Assembly (NCBI GenBank): GCA_009829735.1
Contig: CM020620.1
Location: 24,216,020 to 24,280,019 of the forward strand
Origin: Pyropia yezoensis
Taxonomy: Eukaryota > Rhodophyta > Bangiophyceae > Bangiales > Bangiaceae
DNA: 64,000 nucleotides
Direction: 5' to 3'
The notes beneath the pieces are model-generated. The model was not told the DNA's origin. It searched no databases and saw only the letters and a list, made by a program, of their open reading frames with translations. Below are positions 10,871 to 19,500 of this stretch, in pieces. Numbering within the stretch: position 1 is the stretch's first letter; each line of letters begins with the position of its first letter. The position numbers were made by a program, and so were the translations under genes.

Positions 10871-11868
10871 TCCAGGAGCATGGCCTGGGGTGGGGGGTGG
10901 GGGGGGGAGGGCAGCCTGTACCACCCGGTGGCGCACCACTGGGTGCCGTTTTGTGTGTCGGTGTCTTTTCGCGACGCCAGCGCTCAGGACCAGTGGGGGC
11001 GCAGAGGTGGGGGGCGCCACGCGGGGCACGTCTCGTAAATAGGAACGTAGAGCAGCAGCGCTGTGCGTGTGCAGTGTAGGGGCGGGTGGGTGGAGGGGTG
11101 GCGGCCAAGGCGGGCGCCAACAGCAGCGGCAATGAAGACGGCGACGGCGGCGGCCGATGGTGCCGCCGCCGTCCCTGGGGCGTTGCCCGGTAGCGAGGGT
11201 GGTCGCCCATCGCGCCGGCGGGGGGCGGCACCTGGAGCTGCCGCATTCCGTCCCTCGTCCCCGCCCTCGTGCCTCTCCCCCCTGCCGTTATGGCCAACGT
11301 CCCCTGCCGGCAGTGGACTTGGCGGTGGGCACCGTCCTCACGGGGCGGCACGCCCACCGGCGCGCCCGCCAGTGACAAGCCCGGGGGCCGCTCCCGGTCT
11401 TTTCGAGGCAACGCTCTTCTGAGTTTGACTTTTGCTGTGTTTTCGTGTGTACTGTACCTATCTGGTTTGGCAGACACGTCACCCTCTGCCCTCTCCTCCC
11501 TCGCGATCGGATGACAGCCAAACTCTAAGGCTGCCACTCGCGCGGGCCAACAGAAATCGGCCAATAAGTGCGCGTGCAACTGTCTCGCGCATGCGATGCA
11601 AAGGGCAGGGACTGTAGGGCACTGTGGAAGTCCCCTCGGATGGCAATCTCTGGTACGGGAGTCACTCAGCCATCAAAGCAGTGCGCGCCTTGCCCTGTCG
11701 CTTCTGCGCCCACAGCACGGTCGCGAGCCGTTGTCGCACGTTGGCCCTGGTGCGGGGAAAGGTCACGCCGTGCCGTCCTCCCGCAGGCCGCCGACCGCCT
11801 CGACCCCCAGATTCCCCGAAGCTCGCCTCTAGGTACCGCCCGCTGCCGCTCCCCTCTTCGGATCCGCA
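10871..11868. other. Intergenic region, no gene seen
   Basis: This is about 1 kb between two same-strand genes. It is less homopolymeric than its surroundings. The segment 11400-11620 is closer to balanced composition (TTTTGCTGTGTTTTCGTGTGT) and is the likeliest promoter/5'UTR zone for the gene at 11869. Short open frames here have no supporting features. Confidence 0.4.
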
Positions 11869-13461
11869 ATGGACCGCCTGCTCGGCCCCGACCCCGCGGC
11901 GGACCGCTTCCTCGCCCCCCGCGGGGCGTCATCGCGGGGGCTTTGGCGAACGGTGGCCGTCACTGCGGCGACCGCCGCCGCCTTGGCGGTTGTTGGCACC
12001 ACCATTGTCCTGCGATCGACGCCACTGGGCGCGGGCGGCGACCCGTCGTCGGCGGGGGGGGCGGCGGCGGTTCGGTCCTCATCACCTCGCACCGTGACGG
12101 GCCACGACATTGACTGCACGGACGGGGGCTACACCAAGAGCACCCTCAAGCTGGTGACAGAGGAGCCAGTGGTGCGCCTCATTTCGGAGCGGTCCCCCGA
12201 CGGCTCAGGGGCGGCGGTGCCTATTGGCAAGTTTGAAGCTTCCGATGTGGCGGGCGTGGCGGGCGGGTCCCACGTGTTTGTGGTCTTTGACAACAGCTTC
12301 AAGATTGGGCACTTTGCCAGTGGCCTCACCTACGTCACGCCCGACGGGGAGGCAGAGACCAACAAGCTCCTCAGCTGGCCCGACGACGATGGGTCAGACA
12401 GTCAGTTTGAGGCGCTCACCTACAACGCCACCTCGGGCACCTACATCGTCATTCAGGAGAGCGTTGTCAATGGGAGCGGTTCCATGGTGCCTCGGATAAT
12501 GGAGGTGTCATTGGGCGCCGATGCGGCGACGGTGCACTCGACGTGCGACGGCGCCTTTACGTTTGCGTCGGAGAACAAGGGCTTTGAGGGCGCCGCAATT
12601 GCCACTGCTGCCGATGGCACGTCGTACCTACTCGCCCTCTGCGAGGGCAACTACTGTGCCGGCGGTAAGGCTGGGCGCAAGCCGGGCCACGGGCGCATTA
12701 TTGTCATGGCGCGGGAGGCCACGGCGGGTGGCGGGTGCGTGTGGGTGCCCCGCCAGACGGTGGCAATCCCCAAGAGTGCGTACTTTATGGACTATTCGGC
12801 CATCTCCATTTTTAACAATAGCCGCGTGGCGGTGTCGTCGCAGGAGAACGCGGCGGTGTGGATTGGGGAGCTGGAGCTGCTTGACGGCAGCCACCTGACT
12901 CCCGACCATGACCATCGGGTGCACGGCAGCCACCGGAGGTCTGGAGAAGCCACGGGCGACTACGAGCGTGCGCTGTTTGGGCTGTCGGACGGCAAGGTGT
13001 ACGACTTTCCCCGCAACGACGCGTGCCAACGCATCTACTGTACAATTGAGGTACGTTGCGGTGGGGGGAGGGTGAGAGGAGGGGGGAGCGTGCCGTTCCA
13101 GCCGACGACGCTGCCGGCGGGTCTGACACGATGTGGTCCCCATGAACGGGGGGCGCTGGGCCATGTAATGTGCTACCTCCGGTGGTCCTGCCCCGGTGGC
13201 CATGCTGTGTTGCGTACTCACTATTCGGATTGTACTGGGACTTCGTCACCCGGCCCCCCCTTGCGTGGATCTCATCCCATTCCTTTTGCCCACCACACTC
13301 CCCCCGCGTACTCACCCCCCTCCTCACACTCACAGGGCATCCATTGGCAAGAGGCGGACAAGCTGGTGGCCGTGAGTGACAAGATGAAGAGCGGTGGCAA
13401 GCAGCCTTTCATGTGCATGACGCACGACCAAAGCATCCACACCTTCCTCATTCCTGCATGA
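11869..13461 (+). CDS. Single-anchor extracytoplasmic protein, SdiA-regulated/propeller-like, two exons
   Basis: Exon 1 is 11869-13050 and exon 2 is 13336-13461, giving 435 residues. A signal-anchor helix (about residues 24-46, TVAVTAATAAALAVVGTTIVL) follows a short basic N-terminus and predicts a type II membrane or secreted protein. The rest is a non-repetitive, well-mixed luminal domain with several Cys (DIDCTDGG, HSTCDGAF, CEGNYCAGG, CQRIYCTIE, CMTHDQS) likely to form disulfides. Repeated beta-strand patterns (FVVFDNSFKIGHF, GTYIVIQESV, SRVAVSSQENAAVWIGEL) resemble SdiA-regulated or phytase-like beta-propeller proteins. That family link is a tentative impression. Codon use and composition strongly support a real gene. 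It converges on the giant minus-strand gene with only 76 bp between stops. Confidence 0.75.
   Translation: MDRLLGPDPAADRFLAPRGASSRGLWRTVAVTAATAAALAVVGTTIVLRSTPLGAGGDPSSAGGAAAVRSSSPRTVTGHDIDCTDGGYTKSTLKLVTEEPVVRLISERSPDGSGAAVPIGKFEASDVAGVAGGSHVFVVFDNSFKIGHFASGLTYVTPDGEAETNKLLSWPDDDGSDSQFEALTYNATSGTYIVIQESVVNGSGSMVPRIMEVSLGADAATVHSTCDGAFTFASENKGFEGAAIATAADGTSYLLALCEGNYCAGGKAGRKPGHGRIIVMAREATAGGGCVWVPRQTVAIPKSAYFMDYSAISIFNNSRVAVSSQENAAVWIGELELLDGSHLTPDHDHRVHGSHRRSGEATGDYERALFGLSDGKVYDFPRNDACQRIYCTIEVRCGGGRVRGGGSVPFQPTTLPAGLTRCGPHERGALGHVMCYLRWSCPGGHAVLRTHYSDCTGTSSPGPPLRGSHPIPFAHHTPPAYSPPSSHSQGIHWQEADKLVAVSDKMKSGGKQPFMCMTHDQSIHTFLIPA
13051..13335 (+). other. Intron of the propeller-like gene (3n length, no stop)
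   Basis: The donor is ATTGAG|GTACGTTGCG and the acceptor is CTCACACTCACAG|GGCATCC, with a pyrimidine-rich 3' end. The length is 285 bp, exactly 95 codons, with no in-frame stop, so the unspliced frame stays open. The translated intron is compositionally unlike its flanks (GGGRVRGGGS and similar) and splicing is phase 0 (GAG|GGC). Confidence 0.8.
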
Positions 13462-13537
13462 GGGGGAGAGGGCAGCAGCCAGAGGCCGGGGGTACGGAGG
13501 GGCGGGCGGATGAGCGCGAAGGGTACAGTACATAGCC

Positions 13538-16500
13538 TTAGGGGAATACAAAAGATGATACGCAACCGTTTGAAACATTTTCTTTGAAGCAGGAACAAAC
13601 AAAAGGCACCAACGCACGGTCACGCCGCCATAGACGCAGGCGCGCTGGGCGGTAGGCATCCCCCCCCCCCTTAGGCCATCGAGTAGAAGGAGCCTCAGCC
13701 CCCCCCCCCCCGAGCACCGCCTCCACCGCCGCCGCCCCCACGGCCCCCCCCTCGCGCAGCACGGGGCAGTAGGGGTAGTGCTCGCGGCGGGCGTCAAAGC
13801 CGCCACCCACGGGTGCCGACGCCGTCGCCGTCACCCCCGCGGGCGATGCGGGCACCGCGGGCGCCGCCGCCGCCTCGGACAGCAGCACCTCGGCGCCGCA
13901 ACGCTCACACGCGAGGAGCAGCTCTGGGGTCCCCCCCCGACCCGTCCCCTCCTCGAGGGACCAGCCCCACGCGGCGAGGACCTCGGCAACGCCCCACCGC
14001 CGGCGGCCGCCGCCGTTGTGACCAGCTGCCGCCGTCGGGCCAGCCCCAACGGCGGCGGCCACGGCGGGGGGCACGGCCAGCCGCGGCACGCCGCTGCCGC
14101 CGCCGCCGCGCCCCCCACCCACCGCCGACCGGAGGGGCCCCAGCCGCGCGCGCACGGCGGTGGGGGTGGGCGCGGCGGCCGCCGCCACCGCCGGCGGCGT
14201 GGCCGTGCCCGTCCACATCGACAACGGCGCGTGGCCCGAGCCGGCAATCGCCTCGCGCAGGCGGTCGGCTTCGGCGTCGCCCGCCCAGCGGGGGGGGGAG
14301 GTGGGGGTGCCCGCGGCGGTGGCGGCGGCGGCGGTGGCGCCGCCGCCGTCGCCGCGGTCACCGTCGCCGCCCAGCACGCCCTCCCGCAAGTCGAGCGTGG
14401 CGCCGTCAGTGCTACACAGGCGGCCGGAGGCGGCGAGCGCCCACCCCCGCCGCGAGCACTCGACAGCGTCGGCCGCGCCGACGAGCGCGTTGGCCAGCCA
14501 CCCGTCGGAACGGAATGTGGCCAGCCGCGCGACATAGTCGGCAGCGCTCCACGGGCGTGCGCTTCCGCCGCTGCCGTCGCCGTCGCCGCTACGGGCGACC
14601 GCGGCCGCCGCGGCCGCCGCGTCAGCCACGTCCACCGCGTGGCCCCGCGCCAGCCGCCGCAGGCGGCCGCCGGCGACAGCGGTGCGGGCGGCGGCAGCCG
14701 CGGCCAGGGCGTCGGCAACCTCGGCGTCCAACGCCGCCCGCACCGCCGCAAGCGGCAACGCCGCTGGCCGGCGGGTAGCCGCCGCCGCCGCCGCCGCGGG
14801 CGGGGCCGCCGCCGCCACCCCCGTCGCGGGCGTCACCTCCATGCACTCGTCCGCCGCTGCGGGCGCGGGGGTGGCGGCCGCAGCGACAGGGCCAGTGGTC
14901 GTGGCGGTGGCCGCCGCCAGTGCGGCAGCGGGGGGCGGCGCCGCCGACGCCGGCGGAGCGGGCCCGCCCACCCCCCGCGCGGCGGGGGGGAGGAGGCCAA
15001 AGCGCGCCGCCCGCGCCTGCGCCACCGCCGCGTCTGACTCGGGGGTGCCGCCGGCAAGGCGCGCCTTTTTGGCAACGCCCCCGGGGGGGGGGGGCGGCTT
15101 GGCGGCGGCGGCACCGCCGCTGCCGCCTGGGGCGGCGCGCTTGGCAGCCCCGGTTGGGTGGGCGGCGGCCGCCGCGGGCGCCACGGGCGGGCGTGCCGGG
15201 GGGGCCGACACAGCCGGCGACGAGGCCGCCGGCGGAGGCGGCAGCAGCGCGGGCGCCTTGGTCGCCGCCGCTGCCGCTGCCGCCAGTGACCCGCGAACGG
15301 GCATGGGCGGAGCCGGTGGCGGGGGCGCCCGCAGCCCGCTGGCCGCTGCCGCCACCGGCACAGCTGCCATGGACAAAAGGTCGCTGGCAGCCTCAGCATC
15401 GCCAGTGAGGGGCGCCGCCGCAGGCGCCGCCGCCGCCGACGCGGCGCCCTTCCCAGTCGGCACGCCACGGCCGCCGGCCGCAGGCGCGGCGGAACCGCCA
15501 GGCAGGGCAGTGTGGCTTACCCGAGGGGAGGCCTCTACGCCACCGGGGGTGGGGGTGACGGCCACCTCCTCGGCGGGGCGAGGGCGCTTGGCGGGGGGGG
15601 GTGCATCCCCGGCCGGCGCTGCCGCCAGAGACTGGCCCACCTCCGCCGCTGGCCGTGCGATGGCCGCCTCAACCGGCGCTACCGCAGCGGCTATCCCGCT
15701 TCTGGTGGCGGTGGCGGGGGTGACGTCCACCTCCATGGCCGACGTCGGTTCCGCAGGAGCGGCAGTGGCAGGAACCGATGCCGCCGCCGCCACAGGCGCA
15801 GACACCGTCGAGGCCCGTGCCGGGGCGCCCGGGTCCGGGACCGCCGGCAGAGCGGGCGGGCGCGCCGACGCAGCGTGCCCACCCGACCCAGCAGCCGCAG
15901 CGGAGGCTGTCGATGCGCCCGGCGCCACCGGCACCAGCGCAGCGGACGAGTCCAGCGGGCTAAACGGCGTAAGCGACGAGGCGGGCGAGGACGGGCGGGG
16001 CGGCAATGGAGCGCCCGCCATCCCACCTGCAGTGGGGGGGACGGCCGGCAACGACGGCGCCGTCGTCGGTGCTGCAGGCGCCGCCGAGCTTGCCAAGGAC
16101 GATGACGCAGCCGCCGCTGGTGCGGGCAACGGTGTCACCGCTGTTGCTGGCGCCGGCGGCGGGGCGGCCACGACACAGGGTGGCGGCACAGCGGCCGACG
16201 CGGTCGCCGGCCCCGCCGCTGAGGCCGCCTCACCCGCAGCCGCCTTGTCGGCGGCACCCGCCCCGTCGATGGCGGCGCCGACCGCAGGCGTGCCGCTGGC
16301 CGACTTGCGCTTCTTCGCCTCCTTCTCCTTGGCTAGCCGAGCCATGCGCTGCTGGAGCATGGCCGAAAAGGCGTTGGGCTTTTTGACCCCCCGGGGAGGG
16401 GCACCGCCAGCCGCGGCGGTGGGCGCGGTTACACCGGCAGCCACCGGCGGCGGGCCGGCCGGCCCAGCCAGGCCGCCCACCTGCTGCCCGGGAGGCACCA

Positions 16501-19500
16501 CAAGCGCAGCCACAGGCTTGAGGGCAGGTGCAGCCGGCGGCAGCGGAGGAGGCAACGACGGCGGCTGGGATTCAGCGCCCATGAGGGCAGCCAGAAAGGC
16601 CGGCACGAGAACCCCTTCCACGTCGCCCTCATACAGGACCTTTTCATACGGCGGCAGCACGGCCCCGGGCACTGACCCCGCCCCGGGGAGGAGCGTAAAC
16701 ACCAAGCCAGCGGGGTTCGTAGTCCGCTTCGTCCGCGTTAGCCGCAGAGCGTCCTTGCGGATGGCAACCCGCGCAACGACCGCCTCAGCGACGGTCGTGC
16801 GGGGCGTCAGTGGCCCCAACACCACCCACCACACGGGCTGGTGGGCGGCCACCAGCCGGTGGATGACAATGGTGCAGCCCGATACGGTTTTCGCCAATCG
16901 CTTGTTCTCGGTGCCGTAGAACTTGATTTCCCCCGAGCAGACGTTCATCAAATCCATGGCAGCGGGGGGGACGCCCGCGGCGGCCGCCGTTACTGACAGC
17001 ACCGTGGGGTGGGCGGGGGGTTGGGGGGAGAGGCCTAACGTCGGCGCCAACGGAGACACCGCAGCCAACGGCGGAGTGGCGGGGAACGGTGCTGCAGCAG
17101 AAGCGGGTGCCGGCGTGGGCGTGCCCACCGACAGTGCAGCTGGCGCAGACGGTGCCTGCGGGCCAGTCGACGACGCAGCCGCCACGGGTGACACCGTTGG
17201 CAAAACGGCTGCCACAGGGGGGCTGGCGGGGGTCACGCTAGGCACCGCCGCCACTGCCGATGGCGTCATCGCGACCGCGACGGACGCGGACAGTGGCGGC
17301 TCGTCCATGTCCATCCGCTCTGGACCGCGCCATGGCTCCTTACCATCCGTGTCAACCTGGGGCACGACGTTCTCGCTAGCCGCCATTGCCGCGGGCGCGC
17401 CCTCCGTGGCCGCCACATCTCCCCCATCAATGACGCCGGAAGGAGTTGAGCCGGGCGCAACGGCCGCCGCCGGAGTGGATACATCCGAGGTGGGTGCCGC
17501 CGGTGTGGGTACATCCGGGGCGGGCGCCGTCGGCGTGGATTCGTCCGCGACGGGCGCTGCCGGCGTGGGTGCCGCCGGCGGGACCGCCGCCGGTGTAGAT
17601 GCAGCCGCGGAAGGCGCCGCCGGAGTGGGTGCCTCCGCGGAGGGCGTCGCCGGGGGTGCCTCGTCTGCTGCAATCGCCGCCGCCGCAGTCGCCGCGGCTG
17701 CCGGGGCCGAGCCTGGCGAGGCCCGCGCCGCCGCGTCACCATCCGTGACGCCCTTATCGGCGACAGACGCTCGTGTGGGCGGGTCCACCGTCGGGGATTC
17801 GTCCATAGGATTAGTGGTTGCCGGGGGAGTCGCTGACGAGGGGGCTGCCGCAGCCGCGGGGGCAGCATCCGTGGCGGCCGCGGCAGCAGGCGTCTTGACG
17901 GCGGGCGACGCAGAGGGCGAAAAGGAGGCAGCAAACGGGTTCAGCGCAGACTTGGACGTCGACCCAAACAGCCCCGCCGACGGTGACGGGGACGTGCCAA
18001 ACGAAAAGGCGGGCGCGGCGGGAGCGGCGGGCGCGCTCGCGGGCGCTGCCGACGTCACCGGCGTCGCCGGCGGCTTGATTGCCGCCGTCGGCGTGGCTCC
18101 TGCTCCCCTCCCCGCTCCCGTCGGGGCCAGTGGTGGTGGGGACGAAAAGGGAGAAAACGTGGCCAGCGGAAAGGGTGATGCGCCGCCACGGCCGCCAGAG
18201 CCACTCGCCGGGGTCGCCAGCCCAAAGAGCGGCGCCGACACCCGGCTGCCGCTGCTCCCACGCGGCGGCGACGCCGACGCCAACGCGTGTACAGCGGAAG
18301 GCTCCCACGCACCCGCGCCCCCGGGTGGGGAGGCGCCAAAGCGGAAGCCCCCACGGGTCGAGCCAAAGGGGCCCGCGCCAGGCGTGGGGCCCGCCGCGCT
18401 CAGTGGCGGCGCCCCAAAGGGCGTGCCAAACGAGGGAGGGGTGCCGCTCACCGCTGGTGGGGCCATACCACCGCTGGAGGGGGTGGGCACGGTGCCGCCT
18501 GTGCCGGATGGCGGTGCCGCGGTGGGGGTGACACCGGCAGCGTCCGCGGGTGTGGCCGCCAAGGAGGGCGTGGAGGGGGTGGCGCCAAACAAGGGCGTCG
18601 CCGAGGCGCCGCCGCCAAACGGCGACGCCGCCGCCCCAGACGGCGGGGCCGCCGAGGTACTAACGTCAAACGTGGGCGCCGCCGCGGGGGTGCCAAACGT
18701 AGGTGCCACCGCCGGAGCACCAAAGGTGGGCGCCGTGGGCGAGGCACCAAAAGTGGGCGCCGCGGTGCCAAAAGCCGGCGCCGCTGCGGCGGCGCCAAAC
18801 GTCGGTGCCACCACGGGGGTGCCAAACGGAGGCGCCGCCGCCAGGACGCCAAAAGTCGGCGCTGCGGTCGGCGTCACAGCCGTCGGCGCATTGGAGGGAG
18901 CTCCAGCAAGGGAAGCAGCAGGAGTGCCCACCGCCGGCGTTGCCGAGGGAGCATCCGCAGTCAGCTCAGGCGCAGGCACATCCGCAAACGGCTGAGCGGA
19001 AGGCGCTCCCGCAGAAGGCTGAGCAGCATGCGCGTCCGCAGACGGCTCAGCCGCGGGCGCATCCGCAGGCGATTCAGCCGCGGGGGCTGCGGATGCCACT
19101 GGCGTGCGAGCTACGGGCGGAGCAGCAGCATCGGCGGGCGCAGCAGCAGCATCGGCGGGCACAGCAGCGTCGGTACTTGTCGCCGGTGGCCCGTCCACGC
19201 CCGTGGACCCAGTTGAGGGCGGTGGTGACGAAACAGCGGGGGCGGCAGCCGTACTCCCTTGAGCTTCGCCTTCCTCACGCTCGTCAAGCGCCCCCCCCTT
19301 CACATCCTCGGTAGCAATCACGACACCCACCGTCGCATGCTGCGCGACAGAGTCGGATGGGGACGCCGAAGCTACAGCAGCGCGTTGGTCGCTGACCGCC
19401 TGGCCACCTGCGACAGCCATAGCGCCCGCCGCATCGAGCACCTCAGGCTCCGCCGCAGCACACGGAGACTCTGCTGCAGGGGAAGGGTACTCCTCTGTGG

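Noticed and set aside
16580..16965. Ran-binding domain in the FG-repeat protein
   Set aside because: The segment is globular, but the conserved RanBD motifs are not visible, so it is left as an unknown domain.
14682..18995. Long plus-strand Ala/Gly frames opposite the FG-repeat gene
   Set aside because: These are antisense reading of GCC/GGC-rich codons; all recognisable motifs (FG, C3HC, Rsm1) are on the minus strand.
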